The notes beneath the pieces were generated by a model. That model saw nothing but the letters and a program-made list of their open reading frames with translations, was not told the DNA's origin and searched no databases. From contig CAZZEX010000005.1 in the NCBI GenBank assembly GCA_964653285.1, positions 21,786-85,785 on the forward strand: a DNA stretch of 64,000 nucleotides, read 5' to 3'. Shown here piece by piece: positions 17,890 to 25,726 of this stretch. The first letter of the stretch is position 1; each line of letters begins with the position of its first letter. The DNA is from CAZZEX01 sp964653285 (lineage in GTDB: Bacteria; Chloroflexota; Anaerolineae; B4-G1). Both the position numbers and the translations under genes were made by a program.

Positions 17890-17926
17890 GAAAGACCTCC
17901 GTCAATGAAAAGGCTCTTTTGCGTCG

Positions 17927-19159
17927 TCAGCTTTCGACTGTTGCTCCTTGTCGCCATTCGATGGCATCGGCGGGGCAGACGATGAAACATAATCCACAAC
18001 CGTCACAACGTCCCGGATCGACTACCGCCGCCCCCTCCTCATCCTGGGAGATGGCCTGGAATCCGCTATCCCGGCAAGCCGCCACGCACAGACCGCACTT
18101 TCGGCACCGCTCCGGGACGATGTGGGCGAAGACCCCGCTCCGAGTCTGCAGGTTTGCGATACTGGGCTCGATGAGCACGTTGGAGCGATCCACCAACTCC
18201 GATACACTCCGTAGACCTTTCTCCTCAACGTACCGTGAAAGGCCATCAACGAGTTCTTCGATGATTCCATACCCATGCCACATCACAGCAGTGCAAAGTT
18301 GCGCCGTCGTGGCACCCAGGAGAATGAACTCAGCCGCATCCTCCCAGGACGAGATGCCCCCAATACCTGACACGGGCAGGACACCAGCTTTTGCCATGAG
18401 CGAGACGGCCCTCAGAGCCACGGGCTTGATGGCCGGTCCTGAAAGGCCGCCGTAGGCACTGCGTCCCTGGACAGAGAGCAAAGGTTCAAACGTCTCCAGA
18501 TTCACGCCGATCAAGCATGGCAAAGTGTTGATCCCGGACACACCCGCAGCACCCGCTTCGGCACAAACCTCCACCATGTTCTGGAAATCTGGGACAAAAG
18601 CGGGCAACTTGACGATCACGGGTTTATCGCATACTTTCCTCACCCAACGGATTACCGTCCCAGTCAGCTCAGGCACCTCGCCCACGACCCGTCCCTTGAC
18701 AAGCTGGGCGGACGAATGCGAACAAGACGTGTCTAACTCGATGGCATCTACACCAGCCTCGAGCATCCCCTCCGCCAACCATTTCCAATCACCTTCATCC
18801 ATGGTGGCGGCAATGCTACCTATGACGACGTGATCGGGATATTGAGCCTTGACGGGCGGAATCTGCGCTTGCCAGTCGGCCATTTCCATGTGGCCGCCTG
18901 AGGTGGCGATATTCTGCATGCCAATGTTTCGTCCCTTGTACTTAAGCGGCGCCACCATGGGCTGTGGTTCTCGGCTCAACCAATTCCGGCGCAGCGACGG
19001 CGGCTTCAATGTCTTGGTCACCGCCCCTGCCCAGCCGCGCTCAAAGGCCCGTGCAATCATCTCCCCCGTCAGCGTCGGGGATGCAGACGCGAGCAAGAAC
19101 GGGTTCTTGAAAGTAAGACCCGCGAACTCTATCCGAAGGTTGACAGCGCGTTCAATCAT
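17927..19159 (-). CDS. PreA-like dihydropyrimidine dehydrogenase/ferredoxin fusion (paralogue 2)
   Basis: A 410-residue flavin barrel plus two [4Fe-4S] clusters, same architecture as preA but clearly diverged. N-terminal LLASASPTLTGEM, the catalytic-loop cysteine C146 in LDTSCSHSS, and the C-terminal clusters CRKCGLCVAAC and CDGCGLCFIVC are visible. ATG 19159 overlaps the stop of the dihydropyrimidinase-like gene by one base (TAATG), so the two are translated together; reduction of a ring followed by its hydrolysis is the obvious pair of reactions. Its substrate probably differs from that of paralogue 1. A gene-free gap of 126 bases separates it from ykoE downstream; it holds only the ribosome site and an inverted-repeat arm. 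Confidence 0.83.
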   Translation of the reverse strand: MIERAVNLRIEFAGLTFKNPFLLASASPTLTGEMIARAFERGWAGAVTKTLKPPSLRRNWLSREPQPMVAPLKYKGRNIGMQNIATSGGHMEMADWQAQIPPVKAQYPDHVVIGSIAATMDEGDWKWLAEGMLEAGVDAIELDTSCSHSSAQLVKGRVVGEVPELTGTVIRWVRKVCDKPVIVKLPAFVPDFQNMVEVCAEAGAAGVSGINTLPCLIGVNLETFEPLLSVQGRSAYGGLSGPAIKPVALRAVSLMAKAGVLPVSGIGGISSWEDAAEFILLGATTAQLCTAVMWHGYGIIEELVDGLSRYVEEKGLRSVSELVDRSNVLIEPSIANLQTRSGVFAHIVPERCRKCGLCVAACRDSGFQAISQDEEGAAVVDPGRCDGCGLCFIVCPADAIEWRQGATVES

Positions 19160-20379
19160 TAGTCAGCGCCTCGCCCAACTTCTGGCCACAAATTCCTGTC
19201 CTGCCACGTCCCCCAATCCGCCGCGCTCAGGTCCGCAACGCCGTCGGCATAGACCTCGCGGCCACGCACAAGAGTCCGCACCACCTTGCCTTTCAGTCGC
19301 AGTCCGGTGTAGGGCGAAAAATCCCCGCGCCCGTAAGCCGGAGCCCCCATCACCCCTTCGTACTCTGGATCGAACACCACCAGGTCGGCATCACTGCCCA
19401 CCTGCACCGCCCCCTTACGCGGATACAGCCCCAGTACCCGTGCCGGTCCAGCACTCAACAGACGGCATAGATCCGCCCAGGAAATCCGGCCGGCCTGCAC
19501 CCCAAAGGTGACCATCAGACGCAACAGCGTCTTCAAGCCGGGGAACCCCGGCAAGCGCATGTCCGCCTTCTCCTGCCGCGTATAGGAGCAGTGATCCGTA
19601 CCAATGGTGCTGATCCGACCTGCTCGGACTTCGGGCCATAAATCGGAAGGTCTCACAGGCGGGTTCACGGCACACCCTTCCCGGTCCCGAACCCATTCCC
19701 ACAAGAGGTAGTGAGGACACGTCTCCATAGTAATTCGCTCGTCCCCGGCAGTGTGCACAGTAAAGACGTATCTCTGATGAGGAACGTGGAGGATGTGCAC
19801 GCGCCCTGGGCTGCCGGCTTCCAGCCCGCGCTCAAGGATCGCCAGATAATCCTGCATCTCTTCCACATGGGCAAGAACCTGGTGTCCCCTCGCCGCCGCT
19901 CGTTGCAGCAATTCCAATGCCCCACTGGCCTGGGCCCCCAGTCCTGACGCCGAAAAGAAGACCTTGACCGTCCAGCTCTGAACTCTCTCCAGATGCTCCG
20001 GCGCTCGCACCACCGTGTGGATGCAAAAGTCACACAGCGCCTCGCGCTCCAGGCGGTCGCGCTTGGGTTCGAACTCCAATTCAAAGCGCGTGCCGGCAGG
20101 ATAGGCAAAGTCTCCCAACGTCGTCACGCCCCCCGCCACAGCGGAGGCCGTCTCGCCGACAAAAAGGTCCGGTTCGCCCTGAGGTGAGCGCAGATGTGTG
20201 TGCAGGTCAATAACCCCCGGCAGGAGGATGCATCCGTCCGCCCTTACGGCGCGCTGCGCCTCAACCTGCAAACCTGGCTCCAGGGAGACAATCTTGCCAT
20301 CCTTCACGCCCAGATCGAGCGGAATCAGATGCCCGTCGGGGACGACAACCTTGCCTCCAGCAATCGACAGATCAAACAC
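19159..20379 (-). CDS. Dihydropyrimidinase/hydantoinase-like cyclic amidohydrolase
   Basis: A 406-residue amidohydrolase of the dihydroorotase/dihydropyrimidinase class. All binuclear metal ligands appear: DLHTHLRSP (about 58-66), the carbamylatable lysine in TVKVFFSA (about 137-144), histidines in QVLAHVEE and HILHVPH, and the aspartate in TIGTDHC. It is shorter than typical dihydropyrimidinases (about 460 residues). GTG 20379 is preceded by AGAGGC. It overlaps preA paralogue 2, and E. coli HyuA occupies a comparable role in purine breakdown. It should open a reduced cyclic amide to an N-carbamoyl or amide product; which ring is unknown. Confidence 0.85.
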   Translation of the reverse strand: MFDLSIAGGKVVVPDGHLIPLDLGVKDGKIVSLEPGLQVEAQRAVRADGCILLPGVIDLHTHLRSPQGEPDLFVGETASAVAGGVTTLGDFAYPAGTRFELEFEPKRDRLEREALCDFCIHTVVRAPEHLERVQSWTVKVFFSASGLGAQASGALELLQRAAARGHQVLAHVEEMQDYLAILERGLEAGSPGRVHILHVPHQRYVFTVHTAGDERITMETCPHYLLWEWVRDREGCAVNPPVRPSDLWPEVRAGRISTIGTDHCSYTRQEKADMRLPGFPGLKTLLRLMVTFGVQAGRISWADLCRLLSAGPARVLGLYPRKGAVQVGSDADLVVFDPEYEGVMGAPAYGRGDFSPYTGLRLKGKVVRTLVRGREVYADGVADLSAADWGTWQDRNLWPEVGRGAD

Positions 20380-20432
20380 AGACAGCCTCTTTCACCCAGC
20401 AACCCTGGGTGATAACAGCGCCCCGTTCGCCG

Positions 20433-21380
20433 CTATATCGTGGGCAACGGATGCAGATCGCAACTACGCCCCGCTTTGATCACCTGTCCGGGGAACGTCA
20501 TGTTCAAGGCCCCTTCGGCCTCGCGGACTGCGGCCAACAACGCGGGCAAGTCAATCCCAGTATCAACACCCATTTCGTGTAGCATGTGCACCATATCCTC
20601 GGTGCACACGTTGCCCGTGGCGCCCGGGGCAAAAGGACAGCCTCCCAGTCCACCGAAGGAAGCCTCAAACGAGGTAATGCCATTCTGCATAGCGGCCAAC
20701 AGATTCGCCGCGCCCGCCCCACGGGTGTTGTGAAAGTGCATCACGATCCCGACGCCGTCAAATTCTCTCAGCACCTCCTGGGATATGCGAGCAATCTGCA
20801 CCGGGTTAGCCATGCCCGTCGTGTCGCACAGGTTCAACTCGACACAACCCATCTCGATCAACCTGCGGCCCACGTACAGCACCTTCTCGACGGGTACATT
20901 GCCCTCAAATGGACAGCCAAACACGGTGGAAATGCTGGCCCGGACCGGGATTTCGGCCTGCCTGGCCAACTCCAACACCGCGGGGAAGCCAGCCAGCGAC
21001 TCGTCAACGCTTCTCCTCACGTTGCTGTGATTATGGGATTCGCTTGCCGACACGACCAGGTTCAGCATGTCAACGCCCGCTTCGATGGCTCGCTCGGCCC
21101 CCTTGAGGTTGGGGGTCATAGCAAAACACTGGCAACCGTTGCGTTTGATCCCCCGTACCACCTCGGCCGCGTCGCGCATCTGGGGCACGGCCTTGGGGTG
21201 CACAAAAGAGGTGACCTCCATGCGCCGAATACCAGCCCGGATCAGCGATTCGATCACCCGGATCTTATCCAGAGTATTGATGAAACCGGGCAGGACTTGA
21301 AACCCATCCCGTGGCCCGACCTCGATGATCTCTACCCGTTTGGGCAGCATGGCCTCCCACGCCGGCTGTGTGAGTTCCAT
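20433..21380 (-). CDS. Hydroxymethylglutaryl-CoA lyase family protein
   Basis: A 315-residue TIM-barrel lyase of the HMG-CoA lyase branch of the DRE-TIM family. The catalytic/metal signatures VGPRDGFQ (about 22-29), NLCDTTGMA, MHFHNTRG with the two histidine ligands (about 215-222), and the mobile-loop cysteine in GLGGCPFAPGATGN are intact. Start ATG 21380 follows AGGGGA and lies 16 bases after the sucD stop; GTG four codons into the longer frame is an alternative. Known substrates in the family are 3-hydroxy-3-methylglutaryl-CoA and related citramalyl- or dimethylmalyl-like thioesters. Next to a CoA ligase and hydratase, cleavage of a branched hydroxy-dicarboxyl-CoA to an acyl-CoA and an oxo acid is the best inference. 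Confidence 0.85.
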   Translation of the reverse strand: MELTQPAWEAMLPKRVEIIEVGPRDGFQVLPGFINTLDKIRVIESLIRAGIRRMEVTSFVHPKAVPQMRDAAEVVRGIKRNGCQCFAMTPNLKGAERAIEAGVDMLNLVVSASESHNHSNVRRSVDESLAGFPAVLELARQAEIPVRASISTVFGCPFEGNVPVEKVLYVGRRLIEMGCVELNLCDTTGMANPVQIARISQEVLREFDGVGIVMHFHNTRGAGAANLLAAMQNGITSFEASFGGLGGCPFAPGATGNVCTEDMVHMLHEMGVDTGIDLPALLAAVREAEGALNMTFPGQVIKAGRSCDLHPLPTI

Positions 21381-21396
21381 CGCCAGTGGTCCCCTG

Positions 21397-22302
21397 TTAG
21401 TCACCCAGATCACTCAATATTTGGCGGGCGACTTCACCGATGTCTCCGAAGTGATCCACTATGTGCACCCCGGCCGACCGCAACGCTTTCTGCTTGGCCT
21501 GAGCCGTACCCACTCCCCTGGTGATCATGGCTCCAGCGTGGCCGAAGCGCACGTCGGGCCTCGCATAGAGCCCCGAGATGTAGGCCACCATCGGCTTGGT
21601 GAACCCGCCGTCGCGGATAAACTCCGCCGCATCCTCTTCCACGGTCGTGCCGATCTCGCCAAAGTAAGCAACCATCTTGGTATCAGGATCTTGCTCAAAC
21701 AGTCTTAGGAATTCCTGCAGGGTCGTGCCCACGAAAGCATCCCCACCCATACCGATCGCCGTGGTCTGGCCCAGACCGGCCCGGTTGATATAATACGCCA
21801 ACGTCGTGGTGTTTCCACCGCTGCGCGACAACACACCCACCGGCCCCGGGTGGAAGAACTCCCTGGCCGAAGCAGCATTGCCGCCGATCATGCCGACCAA
21901 TGCCTTGCCGGGGCTGATCAATCCAATCGTATTGGGGCCAATGACGTAGGCCTTGCGGTGCCTGGCATAAGCGATTATCTCCAGCATGTCCTGTTGTGGC
22001 ACCCGCTCAGGATGCAGAGTAATCACTGTGACCCCGGCGTCCAATGCCTCAAAAGCCGCCAACTTGGCTGCCCTTGCCGGCACGAAGATCGCAGAGGTAT
22101 TGATGCCTGGATGGTGCTCCCTGGCCTCGCGGACCGTGTTGTAGACCGGCACGCTCTCCACCACCTGCCCACCTTTGCCGGGAGTCACTCCCGCCACGAC
22201 CTCGGTGTCATAGGCCTGCATCAGCTTGATCCGCAGTATGGCCTCCCGGCCCGTCGCTCCTTGCACAACAACCTGGGTGTTTTCGTCAACGAGAATGGAC
22301 AT
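21397..22302 (-). CDS. Succinate-CoA ligase alpha subunit-like protein (SucD family)
   Basis: A 301-residue CoA-binding ligase subunit. The phosphohistidine is H255 in RFGHAGAMITRG; the CoA-binding Rossmann segment VVVQGATGREA is at about 11-21, and the PVGVLSRSGG loop at about 154-163. ATG 22302 follows AGAGGT and starts 3 bases after the ferredoxin-like gene's stop. With the SucC-like gene it would activate a dicarboxylate to its CoA thioester using ATP. The context (PrpF, LeuCD, HMG-CoA lyase) argues for a citramalate- or dimethylmalate-like substrate rather than succinate; malate-CoA ligases of methylotrophs are a precedent for this family using hydroxy-diacids. Confidence 0.85.
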   Translation of the reverse strand: MSILVDENTQVVVQGATGREAILRIKLMQAYDTEVVAGVTPGKGGQVVESVPVYNTVREAREHHPGINTSAIFVPARAAKLAAFEALDAGVTVITLHPERVPQQDMLEIIAYARHRKAYVIGPNTIGLISPGKALVGMIGGNAASAREFFHPGPVGVLSRSGGNTTTLAYYINRAGLGQTTAIGMGGDAFVGTTLQEFLRLFEQDPDTKMVAYFGEIGTTVEEDAAEFIRDGGFTKPMVAYISGLYARPDVRFGHAGAMITRGVGTAQAKQKALRSAGVHIVDHFGDIGEVARQILSDLGD

Positions 22303-22305
22303 GGC

Positions 22306-22635
22306 TTACCTCTTGTGCTCATAGACAACGGATTCGGTCAAGGAATCCAGGTATTCATCAAATCTTTCCAATGGCAACATAATCGTCACTGCTTGCCGGC
22401 CATATAGATCACAGTCCAACTCACACCCCAGGCACTCAACGCAACCGCCTCGTTCGATCTCCGCCAACGACCAGCGCAGGCTCGGTACACCGCGCTCATC
22501 ATCCAGCACCAGGGGGCCTCCCTGGGCCTGGCAGACTTCTATGCACGCTTTCGTCTCACATTCGACACATCGATCGAGGGCAATAGTGATCGTCCCGCCC
22601 GAGCGAACTTTGAACTCTAAGATGTTATCTGTCAT
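22306..22635 (-). CDS. Small ferredoxin-like protein with eight cysteines
   Basis: A 109-residue protein carrying CVECETKACIEVC (about 23-35, spacing C-x2-C-x4-C-x3-C) and CVECLGCELDC (about 65-75, C-x2-C-x2-C-x3-C), enough for two [4Fe-4S] clusters. Spacing in the first motif is longer than in ordinary ferredoxins, as in the electron-transfer subunits of some oxidoreductases. ATG 22635 overlaps the sucC stop (ATGA), and its own stop is 3 bases before sucD, so it is translated together with both ligase subunits. CoA ligases need no electron carrier, so the insertion is unexpected; it may serve the PreA proteins or a partner not visible here. Confidence 0.78.
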   Translation of the reverse strand: MTDNILEFKVRSGGTITIALDRCVECETKACIEVCQAQGGPLVLDDERGVPSLRWSLAEIERGGCVECLGCELDCDLYGRQAVTIMLPLERFDEYLDSLTESVVYEHKR

Positions 22636-23906
22636 GCGGCGATTCCTCGCTCAGCCTTCCATTCTTCGTGCAGCGTCCGGAAGGCCTCGGCTACGTCCTG
22701 TTCTGTGGCATCCCGGCCCATGACGCGCACCCAGCGTCCTGCGCTGATCCCGTGATCTGCCAGGTGCTTGATTGCGTCTTCATCCCACGCCCCCCGGAAG
22801 GCCAGCACGGTGGGGATGTTGGGTTGTCCGCCGGTCTCAGGATATAGCTCTTTCAAAGCCTTGATGATCCCTCGGGCCGTATTGTCCAACTGCTGACTCG
22901 AGATACAGGAGACGAACACGTACCCCTCGATGCCGGGCTGAGAGAAGATTACCCTGGTAATGCGATAGAGCTTGGAGCCCACCGGATTGCCAGAGCTATC
23001 GCAGAAATTTACCGGATAAAAGCCCAACGGCACCAACTCGTCCATCATCGTGAGGCTCGCCCCGGCTCCTACACAATCGAAGCCGAAAGGAATCCTGTTG
23101 TGCTCGCGTGTGTATGAAAGGTCGGGATCGATCTGCACAAAGTGAACCGTGCCGCGATGGTCTTGACGGTCAATGGTACCCGCGATCTGTTCCAAGAGCG
23201 TTGCACTGCGGTCACCGGCCTCCTCAGCCATCTCAATGTTCAACTCGGTCTGGCGGCTGATTGCATCGCCGTCAACATCCACACGCGCGTCGAGGGCGAT
23301 CAGCCCATCGGCGGTCAGGGCTAACGGGTTAATCTCCACCAACTTGCAGTCATGCTTGCGATAGAGTGCGTACAGATGGCAGAGGATTCGCGCAATCCCG
23401 AGCTTCTCCCGGGAGGTCATGCCAGGCACGGGGCGCAAGAGATTCAGCGCATCGTAGATGTACACACCCCGCAGGATGTCAACGTGTAACTTGAGCAAGA
23501 CCTCAGGGTTGGTTTGCGCCACCTCCTCGATGTCCACGCCGCCATCCGCGCACACGACCACCACGGGTGACCGAGTGCTTGGATCTGCCGTAATGCCCAC
23601 GTAAATTTCCTGCCTGACCTCAATCTTTTGCTCGATCAGCAGCGCATCCACGGGCAACCCGCGGACCCTGGAGGGCAGCATTTCCGACACTGCTGCCGTC
23701 AACTCCGTCTCGTCACTGACGACGCGTACCCCGCCTGCCTTGCCACGCTTACCCGAGTAGACCTGAGCTTTGACCACGACCGGGTAGCCGATCTCCCGGG
23801 CAGCCTCCTGTGCCTCGGCTATGCTGCGGACCGCCCGACCGTCAGGCGTGGGAATCTTGAAGCGTCGAAAAATCTCTTTCCCCTGGTACTCCAATAACCT
23901 GGCCAA
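22632..23906 (-). CDS. Succinate-CoA ligase beta subunit-like protein (SucC family, ATP-grasp)
   Basis: A 424-residue ATP-grasp protein. The N-terminal ATP-binding part VVVKAQVYSGKRGKAGGVRV (about 43-62) and the metal site KLVEINPLALTADG (about 188-201) are typical of SucC. The C-terminal half keeps the fold but the usual glycine-rich NIFGGI segment is replaced by VFVSCISSQQ, so it is a divergent member. It starts with TTG 23906 after GGAGG. Partner of the SucD-like subunit, with the ferredoxin-like gene between them. Probably forms a dicarboxyl-CoA thioester with ATP hydrolysis, or runs backwards to make ATP. Confidence 0.83.
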   Translation of the reverse strand: MARLLEYQGKEIFRRFKIPTPDGRAVRSIAEAQEAAREIGYPVVVKAQVYSGKRGKAGGVRVVSDETELTAAVSEMLPSRVRGLPVDALLIEQKIEVRQEIYVGITADPSTRSPVVVVCADGGVDIEEVAQTNPEVLLKLHVDILRGVYIYDALNLLRPVPGMTSREKLGIARILCHLYALYRKHDCKLVEINPLALTADGLIALDARVDVDGDAISRQTELNIEMAEEAGDRSATLLEQIAGTIDRQDHRGTVHFVQIDPDLSYTREHNRIPFGFDCVGAGASLTMMDELVPLGFYPVNFCDSSGNPVGSKLYRITRVIFSQPGIEGYVFVSCISSQQLDNTARGIIKALKELYPETGGQPNIPTVLAFRGAWDEDAIKHLADHGISAGRWVRVMGRDATEQDVAEAFRTLHEEWKAERGIAA

Positions 23907-23918
23907 GTTCTACACCTC

Positions 23919-23934
23919 CTCCAGAATTCTGGAG
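23919..23934. promoter_or_regulatory. Perfect 16-bp palindrome overlapping the sucC ribosome site
   Basis: CTCCAGAATTCTGGAG is a perfect palindrome lying directly before, and partly including, the GGAGGAGG ribosome site of the SucC-like gene on the minus strand. It could be an operator or an RNA hairpin that hides the site. The rest of the gap to prpF holds a short tandem of ACTCCCT and an AGAAACC/GGTTTCT pair. Confidence 0.4.
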
Positions 23935-24011
23935 TCTGGCAGAAACCAGATCGCGTGCGCGCTTACTCCCTACTCCCTACTCCTTATTCAAACGTCCAAA
24001 AACCCGGTTTC

Positions 24012-25190
24012 TTACGTCGTGTGGTCAAACGTGCTCCAGGGAACGAGGACGTACCCTTCCATAATCCGACGGGCTGTCCGGCCCACAGAAGCACGCACCA
24101 ACTTGGGCTCGTCCCCCTCAAGATCCACGGCGGCTTCGATGTCAATCACGCCAGCCGGGTGCCCGATCAACGTCAGCGCGCGCTCACGCGATTCGGGGCG
24201 CGCTGTCTGGTGGACAATCGTTCCTGGAATCTTGGCCGCAGCACCTGTGCACACGGTTCCCGTCACAGCGTACGCCTTGTGCATCCTGAGCATAAACAGG
24301 AGTCGTGCGACAAAGTCTACCTCCCCAGCCTTGACCGTACGCCCCGTCGTAAAGTCCAGGTAGTTAGCCGGCGGGCTGATCAACACAAAAAAAGGCAGAT
24401 AAGGGCTCTTTTTGGCCGCATCCTGCCACGTTTCGACCAGGCCTACCCTGGCCGCTGCCGTACCCCGTACTCGTTCGATCCGGTCGTTCAACTCCCGATT
24501 TGCGTCGATCTGGGCGGGAGTCTCTGTCCCCTCGATACCCATGTCCGCCGCACGCACGAAAACGCAGGGCGTCCCCGCATCCACGATCGTCACGTCTATC
24601 GGCCCGACCCCCGGCACGTCCAGCCTGTCCACGGGATTACCGGTCGGCAAGATGTGTCCGGTCACGGCTCCGGCGGTGTCCGAGAAGTCCAGCCCGATTC
24701 GTGCCCCCGTGCCCGGTGCGCCGTCAATGTGATAATCGCCCTCCACCGCCGCCTTCCCGTTGACAACGGGAACATCGGCAATGATCATACATTTGGTGTT
24801 GGTCTGATGAATGCGCACCGTCGTGACCGGCTCCACTGCGTCGACCAACCCTTCGTCAATGGCAAATGGCCCTACTCCCGACGAGATGTTGCCACAGTTG
24901 CCCGCATAGTCCACGAAAGGCTCCGTAATGCTGACTTGCGCAAAGGTATAATCCACGTCGGCGTCCGGGCGTGTTGGCGGGCCAATGATGGCCAGCTTGC
25001 TGGTCAAAGGATCGGCACCGCCCATGCCATCAATTTGGCGAATGTCCGGACTACCGTACATACGCAGGATCACCTTATCACGCAACTCATGGTCAGCCGG
25101 CAGATCATTGCGCATGACGAACAAGCCCCGACTGGTGCCACCACGCATCAGCACGCAGCGAATGTGTTTCTGTTCCTCCCACTGGTTCAT
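24012..25190 (-). CDS. PrpF family protein (methylaconitate/methylitaconate isomerase-like)
   Basis: A 392-residue member of the PrpF family (two-domain diaminopimelate-epimerase fold). The family catalyses double-bond shifts: 2-methylaconitate cis/trans isomerase, 3-methylitaconate isomerase, oxalomesaconate tautomerase. Visible signatures are MRGGTSRGLF near the N-terminus (about 15-24), DYAGNCGNISSGV with a candidate cysteine (about 93-105), DAGTPCVFV with the second cysteine (about 204-212) and PKLVRASVGRTARRIMEGYV near the end. ATG 25190 follows GAGGGAG. It lies directly downstream of LeuD-like and LeuC-like genes; isomerase plus hydratase is also the pairing of the nicotinate-fermentation enzymes Mii and DmdAB. 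Confidence 0.87.
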   Translation of the reverse strand: MNQWEEQKHIRCVLMRGGTSRGLFVMRNDLPADHELRDKVILRMYGSPDIRQIDGMGGADPLTSKLAIIGPPTRPDADVDYTFAQVSITEPFVDYAGNCGNISSGVGPFAIDEGLVDAVEPVTTVRIHQTNTKCMIIADVPVVNGKAAVEGDYHIDGAPGTGARIGLDFSDTAGAVTGHILPTGNPVDRLDVPGVGPIDVTIVDAGTPCVFVRAADMGIEGTETPAQIDANRELNDRIERVRGTAAARVGLVETWQDAAKKSPYLPFFVLISPPANYLDFTTGRTVKAGEVDFVARLLFMLRMHKAYAVTGTVCTGAAAKIPGTIVHQTARPESRERALTLIGHPAGVIDIEAAVDLEGDEPKLVRASVGRTARRIMEGYVLVPWSTFDHTT

Positions 25191-25213
25191 CAACTCCCTC
25201 CTCTTCAACACAA

Positions 25214-25717
25214 TTACACATCCTGTTCCCGCATCCGCTTTCGCACGTAGGCCGTCATCCCACCCGCGTCTATGATCTCGGTCAAGAAGTCCGGCAGCGG
25301 AGGGGCCGAACACTGGAATGGCTGGGTCAGATTCTCGATGCGACCAGTATCCAGGTCAATGCGAACCTCGTCACCGTCTTCGATGGCCGCCACTGCTTCA
25401 GGACAGGTCAAAGCAGGTAGCCCCAGGTTGATGCAGTTGCGGAAAAAGATGCGCGCGAAAGAGTCGGCCACCAAACACGAGATTCCCAGCGCCTTCAGTG
25501 CGATGGGCGCGTGCTCTCTCGAACTTCCGCAGCCAAAGTTCTCACCTGCCACGACGATGTCCCCTGGCTTTACCGACGCCCGAAACTGCGGAAGCACGTC
25601 CTCAAGACAGTGTGAAGCCAGTTCCTGGGGGTCCGTCAGGCTCAAGTAGCGGCCGGGTACCAACTGATCGGTGTCCACGTTGTCACCCAGTTTCCAGACG
25701 CGTCCTTGTACGACCAT
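25214..25717 (-). CDS. 3-isopropylmalate dehydratase small-subunit-like protein (LeuD family)
   Basis: A 167-residue swivelling domain of an aconitase-superfamily hydro-lyase. GRVWKLGDNVDTDQLVPGRYL (about 5-24; core NVDTDQ) and the substrate loop NFGCGSSREHAP (about 61-72) are diagnostic. ATG 25717 is chosen because GGTGG lies 5 bases before it and family members begin near this point; GTG 25726 three codons upstream is possible. It follows the large subunit gene by a few bases. Substrate loop composition suggests a LeuD/HacB/DmdB-type small subunit, so isopropylmalate, citramalate or dimethylmalate cannot be separated by eye; no other leucine synthesis gene is nearby. Confidence 0.88.
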   Translation of the reverse strand: MVVQGRVWKLGDNVDTDQLVPGRYLSLTDPQELASHCLEDVLPQFRASVKPGDIVVAGENFGCGSSREHAPIALKALGISCLVADSFARIFFRNCINLGLPALTCPEAVAAIEDGDEVRIDLDTGRIENLTQPFQCSAPPLPDFLTEIIDAGGMTAYVRKRMREQDV

Positions 25718-25726
25718 CTCATCCAC

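Noticed and set aside
17801..17926. Possible TPP riboswitch upstream of ykoE
   Set aside because: The CUGAGA and ACCUGAUCUGG-like cores are not found here on the minus strand; only the ribosome site and an inverted-repeat arm are visible.
23955..25250. 431-codon plus-strand frame opposite the PrpF-like gene
   Set aside because: Entirely antisense to PrpF/LeuD coding sequence, rich in His and Arg, no recognisable domain or ribosome site.
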